From JAZNSB01 sp045590955 (lineage in GTDB: Bacteria > Pseudomonadota > Alphaproteobacteria > RF32 > CAG-239): DNA of 27,923 bases. Where the stretch lies: contig JAZNSB010000008.1 in the NCBI GenBank assembly GCA_045590955.1, forward strand, positions 1 to 27,923, read 5' to 3'. The notes beneath the pieces were generated by a model. The model was not told where the DNA came from and ran no database searches. It worked only from the letters and a program-made list of their open reading frames with translations. The position numbers were made by a program, and so were the translations under genes. Below, in pieces: positions 7,677 to 16,225 of the stretch (position 1 is its first letter; every line of letters begins with the position of its first letter).

Positions 7677-8375
7677 TTGGACTTTGAGGATAAACTTATA
7701 AGGGCAGATGTGATATCTTGCTATCAAAAGCTGATCTTAGATGTTGTCTTGGAAGACGGATCTCTTACGCAGGCCTTGTGCGTGGATGATAATAAAAACG
7801 AAAATTTGTATACACCGGGAACAGTGGTTTGGCTCTCTCCGGTTACAAATAAAAATTTGAAAATTAAATATGAGGCATGCTTAATTGAGCAAAATGGTGA
7901 TTTGTGTCTGACCAGAAGGGCTAATGCCAAAAGAGTGTTTGGAGAAGCTTTTGAAAAAGGCAAAATTGCAGAACTTGCAGACTATACAGAAATCAGAAAG
8001 CTTGATAAAAATGAAAAAAATGCTTCAATGGATTTTGAGCTTTCTAATGAAAAACACCAAAAAGCATATGTTTGTGTGGCATGCTTTTTTGATACGCAAA
8101 TGGATGAGTTGGTTTTTCCTACACTGATAGACTTTTTACAAATTAAAAAATTTGAACATATGAGAAATTTGAGAAAGCAGGGATTTAAGACATATTTCTT
8201 TATTGTGGCATCTAAATCCGGATTGCGCCATGCTACTTTTTCTTGGATAAAAAATCCGGAGGCGGCCTCTATTTTTTATGATGAAGCACAAGACGGTTTA
8301 AATTTTTTATGTTATTCTTGCAATGTTACACAAAATAATGTAACTCTGAGTAAACGTTTGAAAATTAATTTTTAG
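7677..8375 (+). CDS. SfsA-like protein with degenerate nuclease site
   Basis: A 232-residue protein that aligns by eye with the SfsA family. It has an N-terminal OB-like part with PGTVVWLSPV, then ANAKRVFGEAFEKGKIAELA matching the family's PNRLVxEALExGxIxEL block, then FPTLIDFLQIKKFEHMRNL matching FPDAxTxRGxKHLxEL, and a C-terminal SKRLKINF. Two diagnostic sites are altered. The CPNTGxM segment reads CVDDNKN, and the ExK of the PD-(D/E)XK centre (VEVKNVTL in the family) reads VCVACFFD. It is therefore probably not an active nuclease of this type. It starts at TTG 7677, chosen because AGAGGA precedes it closely and no ATG fits. It lies 12 bases after RNase J and 9 before map. Confidence 0.65.
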   Translation: MDFEDKLIRADVISCYQKLILDVVLEDGSLTQALCVDDNKNENLYTPGTVVWLSPVTNKNLKIKYEACLIEQNGDLCLTRRANAKRVFGEAFEKGKIAELADYTEIRKLDKNEKNASMDFELSNEKHQKAYVCVACFFDTQMDELVFPTLIDFLQIKKFEHMRNLRKQGFKTYFFIVASKSGLRHATFSWIKNPEAASIFYDEAQDGLNFLCYSCNVTQNNVTLSKRLKINF

Positions 8376-8384
8376 AGAATCTGA

Positions 8385-9176
8385 ATGCAAAAAAATAATA
8401 TCAAGATATATAAACCGGAAGATTTTGAAAAAATGAGAAAAGCCGGTTTATTGGCGGCACAAACTTTGGATTATATTACACCATTTGTCAAAGTTGGTGT
8501 TTCTACCGGCGAATTAGATGATTTGTGTAGAGAATTTATTGAAAAACATGGTGCAATTGCAGCTCCGTTAAACTATCACGGATATCCAAAATCTGTATGT
8601 ATTTCCATAAATCATGTAATTTGCCACGGAATTCCGTCTTATGAAAGAAAATTGGCAGACGGAGATATGTTAAACATTGATGTGACAGTGATATTAGATG
8701 GTTGGTACGGAGATAGTTCCAGAATGTATTTTGCCGGAAAACCTTCTGTGAAAGCCAAAAGATTGGTTGATGTGACATATGAATGTTTGATGCGTGCAAT
8801 TGATGTGGTTAAACCGGGAGCTCATTTTGGAGATATTGGTGCTGTTATTGAAAAATATGCACATTCCTTTGGGTTTTCTGTAGTAGATATGTTTTGCGGT
8901 CACGGATTGGGAAAAGTGTTTCATGATGAACCAAATGTGATGCATTGCGGTATAAAAGGAACAGGTCCGGTGATGCAAGAAGGGATGTTTTTTACTATTG
9001 AACCAATGATAAACATTGGCAAAAAAGAAGCAATTATATTGTCAGACGGATGGACAGCCGTGACCAGAGATAAAACTTTGTCTGCACAATTTGAACATTC
9101 AATTGGTGTAACAAAAGATGGCTGTGAAATTTTTACTTTATCACCGCAAAATTTACACAAACCTCCTTATTTTTGA
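8385..9176 (+). CDS. map: Type I methionine aminopeptidase
   Basis: This 263-residue cytoplasmic dimetal enzyme removes the initiator Met from new proteins. The pita-bread fold is recognisable: HGYPKSVCISINHVICHGIP, then LNIDVTVILDGWYGDSSRMY, which carries the two metal-binding Asp residues, then GHGLGKVFHDEPNV with a metal-binding His, and FFTIEPMINIG and QFEHSIGV supplying the Glu ligands. The length is typical of type Ia enzymes. It is separated from the SfsA-like gene by 9 bases and from radC by 7, so co-transcription is likely. Only a weak GAGAAT lies before the start. Confidence 0.97.
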   Translation: MQKNNIKIYKPEDFEKMRKAGLLAAQTLDYITPFVKVGVSTGELDDLCREFIEKHGAIAAPLNYHGYPKSVCISINHVICHGIPSYERKLADGDMLNIDVTVILDGWYGDSSRMYFAGKPSVKAKRLVDVTYECLMRAIDVVKPGAHFGDIGAVIEKYAHSFGFSVVDMFCGHGLGKVFHDEPNVMHCGIKGTGPVMQEGMFFTIEPMINIGKKEAIILSDGWTAVTRDKTLSAQFEHSIGVTKDGCEIFTLSPQNLHKPPYF

Positions 9177-9183
9177 GACTAAT

Positions 9184-9867
9184 ATGATAGAACAGCAACA
9201 TGTAGGACATCGGCAGAGACTTAGGCATCGATTTTTATCTGATATGGGCGAATCTATGCCCGATTATGAATTATTGGAATTGTTACTTACATTTGCTTTA
9301 CCAAGAAGAGATGTGAAACCGCTTGCAAAAGAGTTGATTGCAAAATTTGGTTCTTTTGCAAAAGTTATAAATGCTCCGCTATATCAGTTGGAAGACGTAA
9401 AAGGTTTGACTGAAAATACTATTGCCTTGATAAAGCTTACTGTTGCAACTGCTAAAAGGATGTCAGGTCAAATGCTTAAAAGTGATAATATGCCAATTAT
9501 AGCTAATTGGGATTATCTGATTGATTATTGTAAAACAACAATGGCATATTTAGATGTGGAAGAATTTAGAGTGTTGTTTTTAGATACAAAACTTAAATTG
9601 ATTTCCGATTCTTTACTGCAAAGAGGGACAGTGGATCATGTGGTTATTCATCCAAGAGAAGTTGTTAAACAAGTAATTGCCAAAAAGGCGAGTGCGATTA
9701 TATTATTACACAATCATCCAACAGGTAATGTTGAGCCTTCAAAAGCAGATGTTCATGTAACAAAACAAATACAAGTTGCCTTGGAAACTATGGGCGTTAG
9801 CTTGATTGACCATATCATAATTGGTCCGGCTGATGTGTATTCTTTTAAAGAACATCAAATTTTATAA
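9184..9867 (+). CDS. radC: RadC family JAB-domain protein
   Basis: A 228-residue RadC/YeeS family protein. An N-terminal UPF0758-type helix-hairpin-helix region (about 1-95) is followed by a JAB/MPN+ metalloprotease-like domain with HNHPTG at 176-181 and the downstream S-x-x-D (SKAD, to D189), so the zinc site is complete. The biological role is unsettled; the old radiation-repair assignment in E. coli was withdrawn. I start at ATG 9184, directly after the map stop, because an earlier in-frame ATG at 9118 lies inside map and would add 22 residues foreign to the family. Confidence 0.92.
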   Translation: MIEQQHVGHRQRLRHRFLSDMGESMPDYELLELLLTFALPRRDVKPLAKELIAKFGSFAKVINAPLYQLEDVKGLTENTIALIKLTVATAKRMSGQMLKSDNMPIIANWDYLIDYCKTTMAYLDVEEFRVLFLDTKLKLISDSLLQRGTVDHVVIHPREVVKQVIAKKASAIILLHNHPTGNVEPSKADVHVTKQIQVALETMGVSLIDHIIIGPADVYSFKEHQIL

Positions 9868-9876
9868 AAAAAACAC

Positions 9877-9904
9877 TTGCAAAAAATAAAAAACTGGGTA
9901 GATT
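9877..9904 (+). promoter_or_regulatory. Promoter of the tRNA-Pro/tRNA-Arg pair
   Basis: TTGCAA (9877-9882), a 16-base spacer and TAGATT (9899-9904) lie 16 bases before tRNA-Pro, the expected geometry for a tRNA promoter. Confidence 0.5.
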
Positions 9905-9920
9905 ATGCAAGAAAGTTGTT

Positions 9921-9997
9921 CGGGACGTAGCTCAGCTTGGTAGAGCGCTTGCTTTGGGAGCAAGATGCCGTTGGTTCGAATCCAATCGTCCCGACCA
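9921..9997 (+). tRNA. tRNA-Pro (anticodon TGG)
   Basis: A complete 77-base cloverleaf: acceptor CGGGACG/CGTCCCG, a D loop with the GG pair, anticodon loop TTTGGGA with anticodon TGG, canonical TTCGAAT T loop, discriminator A and encoded CCA. It decodes CCN proline codons and lies six bases upstream of tRNA-Arg. Confidence 0.97.
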
Positions 9998-10003
9998 AGA
10001 AAT

Positions 10004-10080
10004 GCGCTCCTAGCTCAGCAGGATAGAGCAACAGCCTTCTAAGCTGTGGGTCGGGCGTTCGAATCGCCCGGAGCGCGCCA
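10004..10080 (+). tRNA. tRNA-Arg (anticodon TCT)
   Basis: A complete 77-base cloverleaf: acceptor GCGCTCC/GGAGCGC, anticodon loop CTTCTAA with anticodon TCT (AGR codons), canonical TTCGAAT T loop, discriminator G and encoded CCA. It is probably co-transcribed with tRNA-Pro and ends at the terminator at 10082. Confidence 0.97.
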
Positions 10081-10081
10081 T

Positions 10082-10110
10082 AAAAAAACCACCGTATTGG
10101 TGGTTTTTTT
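10082..10110. terminator. Bidirectional terminator between tRNA-Arg and the DUF192 gene
   Basis: A perfect 12-base inverted repeat, seven A plus CCACC paired with GGTGG plus seven T around the loop GTATT, sits between convergent transcripts. It can stop both. Confidence 0.9.
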
Positions 10111-10119
10111 ATTTTCTGC

Positions 10120-10566
10120 TTATTTGAAGTACTTAAATTTGACCATATTACCGGGGACAATGTTAAATTTTTCTGTTTGTCCGGCATTTATTTCTAACAC
10201 GGCCCTAACATCTCCGTTTGAAGATATAATATCTTCAGAGTAGGGGATGGTGTCTTTGGCAATGTGGATTATTTTGCCATTGCTGTCTATAAATATCATA
10301 TCCAGCGCAATTTTGGTGTTTTGCATCCACATTCCGACCTTTTGAACCGGTAAAATTGAAAATATCATACCTGAATCTGTTTCAAGAATGTCTCTGTTCA
10401 TTAGTCCAACAGCAAGTTCTTCCGGGGTTTGAGCCTCTTCAACTCTGTATATTACAGAGCCTTTTTGTGTGATGATTTCTAGGTTTTCCAGCTTATTAAC
10501 GGGTTTTTCTTCTGAACAGCCAAAAAGCAAGGCTATTGCACATATTAAGGATAGTTTTTTATGCAT
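10120..10566 (-). CDS. DUF192 family lipoprotein
   Basis: A 148-residue protein with a lipoprotein signal MHKKLSLICAIALLFGC, Cys17 being the lipidation site. The DUF192 domain follows: TPEELAVGLMNRDILETDSGMIF, then MWMQNTKIALDMIFIDSNG, and VLEINAGQTEKFNI near the end. This domain is common as a short secreted or lipid-anchored protein in alphaproteobacteria and its function is not established. It overlaps the upstream gene by 8 bases, implying translational coupling, and ends 9 bases from a bidirectional terminator. Confidence 0.88.
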   Translation of the reverse strand: MHKKLSLICAIALLFGCSEEKPVNKLENLEIITQKGSVIYRVEEAQTPEELAVGLMNRDILETDSGMIFSILPVQKVGMWMQNTKIALDMIFIDSNGKIIHIAKDTIPYSEDIISSNGDVRAVLEINAGQTEKFNIVPGNMVKFKYFK

Positions 10567-11119
10567 TTTTATCTCCGTTGAATTTGTAATTTATCTTTTT
10601 TGGCTGCCATTGAGAAACAATAACAGGTCCGTTTTGAGATAATAAAATCTTTTGTGTGTCTTTGCTTGGGTTGGCATTTTGCAACTTTTCTTCTGAACCA
10701 AAGCCGCTAATCATAGAATCCAGACTTATAAGGTTTTTTGCACCTATTATGTAATTTGAACGGTATGAAGAACTGTCTTTTAAAAAATTTATCAGTTTTT
10801 GGGTGGTATATGATGCATATTTATTCCAAATACCTTGCAGAAAAATATCTACTTTGTCTGAAAATTTGATTTCAAATGCAGAATTTAACTTAAATTTGCT
10901 GAGCAAAAAAGCAATGTTTGGTTCTGAAAATCCGTTTTCTGTGCACATAAATATGCTGGGCATTAGATATGCTTTGTTATTTTGTAATCCGTAGTGGATT
11001 TGTGATAATGCCAATAAAGCCTGAAGCTTGTCATTGTCCAGATATATATTTTGTTTTTGGGCTCTTGATATAAACCAGTAGGCCACGTTTAATGCACAAT
11101 CTGTTGCTGCTATGTTCAT
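10559..11119 (-). CDS. Possible Panacea/SocA-like protein
   Basis: A 186-residue protein I cannot place firmly. The first 70 residues (CALNVAYWFISRAQ, then LDNDKLQALLALSQIHYG) resemble the Panacea/SocA (DUF4065) opening, where a VAxYFI helix is followed by L-x-x-x-K-L-Q-x-L-L-Y-x-x-Q. Panacea domains act as antitoxins for varied toxins or as phage-related accessory proteins. No toxin-like partner is visible: the next gene, overlapping by 8 bases, encodes the DUF192 lipoprotein. The C-terminal 60 residues, ending in VSQWQPKKINYKFNG, look unstructured. The start has no strong ribosome binding site. Confidence 0.5.
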   Translation of the reverse strand: MNIAATDCALNVAYWFISRAQKQNIYLDNDKLQALLALSQIHYGLQNNKAYLMPSIFMCTENGFSEPNIAFLLSKFKLNSAFEIKFSDKVDIFLQGIWNKYASYTTQKLINFLKDSSSYRSNYIIGAKNLISLDSMISGFGSEEKLQNANPSKDTQKILLSQNGPVIVSQWQPKKINYKFNGDKNA

Positions 11120-11175
11120 TTTTCACCTCTGATGGCATTATATTCCATAATTTATTGTTTTAAAGCATTTTATGC

Positions 11176-11204
11176 TTGAGTTATAAATTCTATTGCTATA
11201 TTTA
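11176..11204 (+). promoter_or_regulatory. Possible promoter of the OmpA-domain lipoprotein gene
   Basis: TTGAGT (11176-11181), a 17-base spacer and TATTTA (11199-11204) lie about 35 bases upstream of the start in a very AT-rich gap. Other AT-rich hexamers nearby make the -10 choice uncertain. Confidence 0.3.
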
Positions 11205-11239
11205 TATATTAAATTGATAATTTTTTAGGGTGTATAAAG

Positions 11240-12094
11240 ATGTTTTTAAAATCATTGTCAAAGACAAGCGTATTGCTTTTGTGTGGATTAATTTTGCCAA
11301 CAGCTTGCTCAACAGCGCAGTTTCCTGAGTATACAGAAGAAGATGAGTTGATGGTTGTGCCACAAAATGAAGATAAAATTCAGCAAAAAACCGAAGATGA
11401 AGAAAAAATTTTGGCGGCAAAGACAAAACCTGTGTTTAAGTCTAGTGTAAAAGAAGCTATAAAAGAAGAGAAAGTAAAAAAAGCTGTTGAAGAAGATAAA
11501 ATTTTGGCAAATGAAGAAGAATACTTTTCTGTTAACTTAAATTCTGATAAAACAGATGTTGATGATTTGTTGTTAGATGTAAATGTTGATAAAAAGGTTG
11601 AAAATGAGGTGTTGCTTGCTCATGATGAAAATATGCAAAAGATTACCTCTTTGCCAGAGCCTAAAGAAAATACAAAGGTTGAACTAAAAGAAGATAAACA
11701 GGAAGCAGATTTGCCTCAAGATATATTTGTGCCAAGTGTAAGCTATAAGGCTTTGACAGTGTATTTTGATAACGGTACAGATGCTTTATCTGCAGAAAAT
11801 GTTAGAGAAATTAAAAAAGTTGCAAAAGAAGCAAAAACTAAAGATGCTCTTGTATCTGTGGTTGGACATTCTTCTTCCAGAACAAAAAATACAGATGAAG
11901 CAACACACAAATTGGTTAACTTCCAACTTTCTTGGGATAGAGCCTTAAATGTGGCAAAAATATTCAAGAATGCAGGCGTTAAAGATGAAAAAATAATCGT
12001 TGAAGCAGCATCGGATAAAGAACCTGCTTATTTAGAAGTGATGCCTGAAGGTGAAAGATTAAACCGTAGAGTTGAAGTATATATCAGCTATTAA
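11240..12094 (+). CDS. OmpA-domain lipoprotein with acidic linker
   Basis: A 284-residue envelope protein. The N-terminus MFLKSLSKTSVLLLCGLILPTAC is a signal with a probable but imperfect lipobox ending at Cys23 (Pro at -3). Residues 30-165 form a low-complexity, Glu/Lys/Asp-rich linker. The C-terminal domain (about 170-284) is OmpA-like: TVYFDNGTDALS, then VVGHSSSRT, then SWDRALNVAKIFKNAGV, and GERLNRRVEVYI, with the conserved Asp and Arg that bind diaminopimelate in peptidoglycan. It probably tethers the outer membrane to the cell wall, in the manner of Pal, but no tol genes are adjacent. recJ follows 12 bases downstream. Confidence 0.8.
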   Translation: MFLKSLSKTSVLLLCGLILPTACSTAQFPEYTEEDELMVVPQNEDKIQQKTEDEEKILAAKTKPVFKSSVKEAIKEEKVKKAVEEDKILANEEEYFSVNLNSDKTDVDDLLLDVNVDKKVENEVLLAHDENMQKITSLPEPKENTKVELKEDKQEADLPQDIFVPSVSYKALTVYFDNGTDALSAENVREIKKVAKEAKTKDALVSVVGHSSSRTKNTDEATHKLVNFQLSWDRALNVAKIFKNAGVKDEKIIVEAASDKEPAYLEVMPEGERLNRRVEVYISY

Positions 12095-12106
12095 AAGGAT
12101 TTGTAA

Positions 12107-13864
12107 GTGAATATGTTAAATGACAAATCTTTAAAAGGTAATGTTTGGAGGTTTGTAAATGTAGATGAGAGAAAGGCAGAGTTGATATCGCAAAGGTATC
12201 TTCTGCCTTTTGTTGTTGCAAAAATTTTGGCGGCAAAAGATATTGATGTGGATGATATTGCCGGTTTTTTGGATCCTAAAATAGCTACCCAAATGCCGAA
12301 TCCGTCACTGTTTAAAGATGCCGATAAATTGGCAAACCGATTGGCAGATGCAATTGAAAATAATGAAAAAATTGGCATTATAGGTGATTATGATGTGGAC
12401 GGTGCAACTTCTACTTCTTTAATGCGAAAGTTTTTGGAATATAACGGAGTTGAGCCGTTAATTCATATTCCAACCCGAGATGAAGGTTACGGACCAAGCA
12501 TTAAGGCAATTGATGAATTTTTGCGCGAAGGGGCAACTTTGCTGATTACTTTAGACTGTGGAACAACAGCTTTTGAGCCTTTAGAATATGCAACAAATCA
12601 TAAAGCAGATGTGTTGGTTATTGACCACCACGAAGCAGAAACAAAATTGCCAAATGTGTTTGCTTTGGTTAATCCGAAACGTTTGGATGAAACACAAGAG
12701 TATGGTTTTTTGGCCGCAGTCGGTGTTGTGTTTTTAATGTTGGTGGCTATTAATCGTCAGTTGAGAGAAAGAAACTTTTATGTAAAGAAAAATATCTCTG
12801 AACCACCTTTAATGCAGTGGTTGGATTTGGTTGCTTTGGGAACTGTATGTGATGTGGTGCCATTGAGGAAATTGAACAGAGCATATGTTAAACAAGGATT
12901 AAAAGTTGTGGCAAGCAGAAATAATAAGGGGATAAAAGCCTTAAGTGATATTGCCGGCTTGAATTATTTGCCTAATGCTCATAGTTTGGCGTTTGTTTTG
13001 GGCCCAAGAATTAATGCTTGCGGAAGAGTGGGAGATGTGGATTTCGGACACAGATTATTGTGCTGTCAAGATGATATTCAGGCTCTTGCTTTGGCAGAAA
13101 AATTGAACAATTTTAACGAAAACAGAAAAGAAATTGAAGCCTATGTTCTTTTGCAAGCCAAAGAAATGTTGGAAGCAAATGCACAAAAATATCCAATGTG
13201 TTTTGTTTACGGAAAAGACTGGCACCAAGGTGTGATAGGAATTGTGGCCGGAAGACTTAAAGAAACCTACAATCTGCCTGCTTTTGTAATGTCTGTGGAA
13301 CAAGATGAAGTAAAGGGCTCTGCGAGATCTGTGGAGCAGATTGATTTGGGGGCCTTGATAATTGCAGCAAAAGAAAAAGGATTATTGCTTCATGGCGGAG
13401 GACACCATATGGCAGCCGGTTTTTCTTTGACAGAAGAAAAAATTCCGTTGTTTTATGAATTTGTAGGCCAATATATTGAAGCAAAATTAAAAGACAACAA
13501 AATTGAAACAACACTTGATGTTGATGTGGTGTTGGATGTGGCCGGTGCAAATTTGGATTTGGCAGAAAAGTTGGCTTTGTTAGAGCCTTTTGGTGCCGAT
13601 AATAAAGAACCTTTGATAATGTTAGATAATGTTCGCATAATAAAGCCTTTGTTGGTGGGAAGCGGACATGTTCGGTGCTTTTTGGTATCTGACAACGGAG
13701 CTCAGCTAAAAGCAATGGCTTTTAAGTGTGCGGATAATGATTTGGGAATGGCGTTGTTGAATGCAGAAACAAAAAGATTTGACGTGTTGGGAAAATTAAA
13801 AGTTGATACATGGCAAGGAAAAAATTCAGTCCAATTTATTGTGGAAGATGCAAGGATAAAGTAA
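12107..13864 (+). CDS. recJ: Single-stranded-DNA-specific exonuclease RecJ
   Basis: A 585-residue cytoplasmic DHH-family 5'-3' exonuclease acting in RecF-pathway recombination, mismatch and base excision repair. The metal-binding motifs are GDYDVDGATS (93-102) and VIDHHEAE (171-178). The DHHA1 part shows GPRINACGRVG and LLHGGGHHMAAGFSL, and a C-terminal OB-like region ends SVQFIVEDARIK. Length and motif order agree with E. coli RecJ (577). I take GTG 12107 as the start because AAGGA at 12096-12100 is properly spaced from it; ATG 12113 is the alternative. The stop is immediately followed by the DUF502 start. Confidence 0.96.
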   Translation: MNMLNDKSLKGNVWRFVNVDERKAELISQRYLLPFVVAKILAAKDIDVDDIAGFLDPKIATQMPNPSLFKDADKLANRLADAIENNEKIGIIGDYDVDGATSTSLMRKFLEYNGVEPLIHIPTRDEGYGPSIKAIDEFLREGATLLITLDCGTTAFEPLEYATNHKADVLVIDHHEAETKLPNVFALVNPKRLDETQEYGFLAAVGVVFLMLVAINRQLRERNFYVKKNISEPPLMQWLDLVALGTVCDVVPLRKLNRAYVKQGLKVVASRNNKGIKALSDIAGLNYLPNAHSLAFVLGPRINACGRVGDVDFGHRLLCCQDDIQALALAEKLNNFNENRKEIEAYVLLQAKEMLEANAQKYPMCFVYGKDWHQGVIGIVAGRLKETYNLPAFVMSVEQDEVKGSARSVEQIDLGALIIAAKEKGLLLHGGGHHMAAGFSLTEEKIPLFYEFVGQYIEAKLKDNKIETTLDVDVVLDVAGANLDLAEKLALLEPFGADNKEPLIMLDNVRIIKPLLVGSGHVRCFLVSDNGAQLKAMAFKCADNDLGMALLNAETKRFDVLGKLKVDTWQGKNSVQFIVEDARIK

Positions 13865-14590
13865 ATGATGAGTAAGGATATTGTAAAACAAAGAGCAAAA
13901 AGAATTAAAAAAATAAGAATTATTCGTGAAAGTAAGGTATTCTTAAAATTAGGTGCAAAAATAAGAGCATATTTGTTTACCGGTATTTTGGTTACAGCTC
14001 CGGTGGCCATTACTTTTTATATGGCTTATGAGTTTATTTTGTTTGTGGACAGAATGGTAAATGATGCCATTGTTCAAGAATGGAATTTGCAAAAATATGT
14101 GCCTATGACAATACCCGGTATCGGTTTATTGATTTTAATTATTTTTCTTATTTTGGTGGGAATGTTTACTGCCGGATTTTTAGGCAAGTTTATTGTTCGT
14201 TTGGGAGAATGGGTGGTATTTAAAATACCATTGGTTTCCAGTGTATATTCTTTGTTAAAGCAGGTTTTTGAGACATTTTTTTCAAATAAAAATCAGGCAT
14301 TTACCAGAGTGGTGATGTTGCAATATCCACGAAAAGGAGTTTGGGTTTTGGCTTTTGTCAGCACAGATACACAAGAGTTTGTAACCGATAAACTGTCCGG
14401 TGAAAAAATGATAAACGTTTATGTGCCGACAACACCAAACCCAACATCAGGTTTTTTGTTGTTCGTGCCGGAAAAAGATACAATACCCGTGGATATGAGT
14501 GTGGAAGAAGCACTTAAATTTATTATATCTTGTGGTATTGTGGAACCAAAACCGATGAAAAATTCAAAAAAAGTGATAAAAAAATCTTGA
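13865..14590 (+). CDS. DUF502 family inner-membrane protein
   Basis: A 241-residue membrane protein of the DUF502 family, function unknown. A basic N-terminus precedes a first hydrophobic segment (LFTGILVTAPVAITFYMAYEF), followed by the family's IPGIGLLILIIFLILVGMFT segment. The diagnostic cytoplasmic block is KIPLVSSVYSLLKQVFETF. The C-terminal domain has YVPTTPNPTSGFLLFVPE, also family-typical. ATG 13865 directly abuts the recJ stop codon, so translation is probably coupled; ATG 13868 is an equally possible start. The tail is Lys-rich. Confidence 0.88.
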   Translation: MMSKDIVKQRAKRIKKIRIIRESKVFLKLGAKIRAYLFTGILVTAPVAITFYMAYEFILFVDRMVNDAIVQEWNLQKYVPMTIPGIGLLILIIFLILVGMFTAGFLGKFIVRLGEWVVFKIPLVSSVYSLLKQVFETFFSNKNQAFTRVVMLQYPRKGVWVLAFVSTDTQEFVTDKLSGEKMINVYVPTTPNPTSGFLLFVPEKDTIPVDMSVEEALKFIISCGIVEPKPMKNSKKVIKKS

Positions 14591-14630
14591 TTATTTTTTT
14601 TATTTAATATAAAAAGCAAGCAAATGTGTT

Positions 14631-14716
14631 GCGGCCGTGGCGAAATTGGTAGACGCGTAACGTTGAGGTCGTTATGAGCTAAGCTCATGGAAGTTCAAGT
14701 CTTCTCGGCCGCACCA
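14631..14716 (+). tRNA. tRNA-Leu (anticodon GAG)
   Basis: An 86-base class II tRNA: acceptor GCGGCCG/CGGCCGC, anticodon loop TTGAGGT with anticodon GAG, a variable-arm hairpin GAGCTAAGCTC, T loop TTCAAGT, discriminator A and encoded CCA. It decodes CUY codons. TTGATT (14587) and TATAAA (14608) upstream are spaced only 15 bases apart and form a weak promoter candidate. Confidence 0.96.
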
Positions 14717-14783
14717 TTGTTCTTTAACAGTCTATGAGTGCTTGATGGTTTATTAATTTTTTATGTTGGTGAAAGGAGTAGAG

Positions 14784-16199
14784 ATGGCTTCTAGAAAACA
14801 ATCAAAGTCTTTTCATCAGAAAAAAAACTATCGCAAAAAAAAATATAAACAAACTCTGGGACTGGCTCCTGAAATTGTAAGTTCTGTTAAATGCGCTCTG
14901 CAAGAGGACGATTTTGTGCATATTCGTAAACTGGTTGAAGGTTTGGACGAATATGATTTGGCAAAACTTATTGAAAGCCTTAACTGGAGAATGCGAGGCC
15001 GATTTGTTAAAATTTTGGGAAAAGCAATATCGGCAGAAGTATTTCCGGAACTAAACGAAGTTGTTCAAGAACAGGTTATTGAGTCTTTGGATGAAGAACA
15101 AATTGTGGAAATTGTAAATAATTTGGACTCTGATGATGCTGTTGAAATTCTTGAAAATTTGGATGATGAAGAACAAAAAAGCATTATTGACCAACTGGAA
15201 CCAGAATTAAAATATCAGGTCGTTTCTTCTTTAAATTATCCGGAAGATTCTGCAGGTCGTATAATGTCCAGAGAATATGTGTTTTTAGAAGATAATATGA
15301 CAGTTGCTCAGGCTAAAGCATATTTGTTGGAGGCAAAAAATTTGCCGGAAGAGTTCTATAATATATGTATAACAGATAAACATTTGCATCCGACAGGACA
15401 GGTTTCTTTGGATAAATTGGTGGTGGCAAAGTCAAATGTGAAGTTGGCAGATATTATGGATTGTGAAATTATTCCGATTGATGTGGAAACAGACCAAGAG
15501 GAAGTGGCAAACATGTTTAGAGAATATGGTTGGAAGTCTGCCATGGTGGTGGATAACAAGTGTCGCTTGATTGGTGTGATTAACATTGATGACATAGTGG
15601 ATATTATTCACGAAGAAGCAACAGAAGATATTATGCATATGTCAGGTGCGGATGAAGGTGATGTATATAAATCTCCGGTGGCAATTTTTAAGTCAAGAGT
15701 ATGGTGGCTTATTACAAATTTGGTGGCAACAATTGTGGCAGCTTTTGTTGTGAGCGGTTTTCAAGATGTTATTGCCCAAGTTTCAGTCTTGGCAGTGCTG
15801 ATGCCGATTGTGGCTTCTATGAGCGGAACAACAGGAAATCAGACCTTGGCGGTGGTTGTAAGAGCGTTGGCAACAAAAGAAATTACTTCGGCAAATACTT
15901 TCAGAATGATATTAAAAGAATTTTTGGTAGGAATAATGAATGGTGCATTGTTTGCCGGATTGATTGCATTAGTGGTTTATTTTTGGTTTCCGGATAAATT
16001 GATGATTAGTTATATTATTGCCGTGGCAATGGCGCTTACATTGATTATTGCTTCTTTGTCCGGCATTTTAATTCCGCTTACTTTAAATAAATTTAAAATT
16101 GATCCGGCAATTTCTTCCGGTGTTTTCTTGATTGCAATTACTGATTCATTTGGTTTCTTTATTTTTTTGGGGTTGGCAAAATTATTGCTCTTTAAATAA
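14784..16199 (+). CDS. mgtE: Magnesium transporter MgtE
   Basis: A 471-residue Mg2+ channel with the standard order: a basic N-terminal tail, the acidic MgtE N domain with Asp/Glu-rich helical repeats (IVNNLDSDDAVEILENLDDEE), two CBS domains (about 175-295) that sense intracellular Mg2+, the connecting plug helix, and a five-helix membrane domain. The pore block LMPIVASMSGTTGNQTLAVV and late AITDSFGFFIFLGLA are conserved. I start at ATG 14784 because AAAGGAG is placed six bases before it; ATG 14763 lacks a site. It follows tRNA-Leu by 67 bases. Confidence 0.95.
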   Translation: MASRKQSKSFHQKKNYRKKKYKQTLGLAPEIVSSVKCALQEDDFVHIRKLVEGLDEYDLAKLIESLNWRMRGRFVKILGKAISAEVFPELNEVVQEQVIESLDEEQIVEIVNNLDSDDAVEILENLDDEEQKSIIDQLEPELKYQVVSSLNYPEDSAGRIMSREYVFLEDNMTVAQAKAYLLEAKNLPEEFYNICITDKHLHPTGQVSLDKLVVAKSNVKLADIMDCEIIPIDVETDQEEVANMFREYGWKSAMVVDNKCRLIGVINIDDIVDIIHEEATEDIMHMSGADEGDVYKSPVAIFKSRVWWLITNLVATIVAAFVVSGFQDVIAQVSVLAVLMPIVASMSGTTGNQTLAVVVRALATKEITSANTFRMILKEFLVGIMNGALFAGLIALVVYFWFPDKLMISYIIAVAMALTLIIASLSGILIPLTLNKFKIDPAISSGVFLIAITDSFGFFIFLGLAKLLLFK

Positions 16200-16225
16200 A
16201 AAAATCGCTGGCTTTATTATATAAA

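Noticed and set aside
9118..9183. Longer radC start at ATG 9118
   Set aside because: It would lie inside map in another frame and add residues not seen in the RadC family; ATG 9184 fits the family start.
9903..10187. A 94-codon minus-strand frame across the tRNA-Pro and tRNA-Arg genes
   Set aside because: It is the antisense of two clear tRNA genes. Segments such as IRTPDPQL and IGFEPTAS are the familiar translation of reversed tRNA sequence and not a protein.
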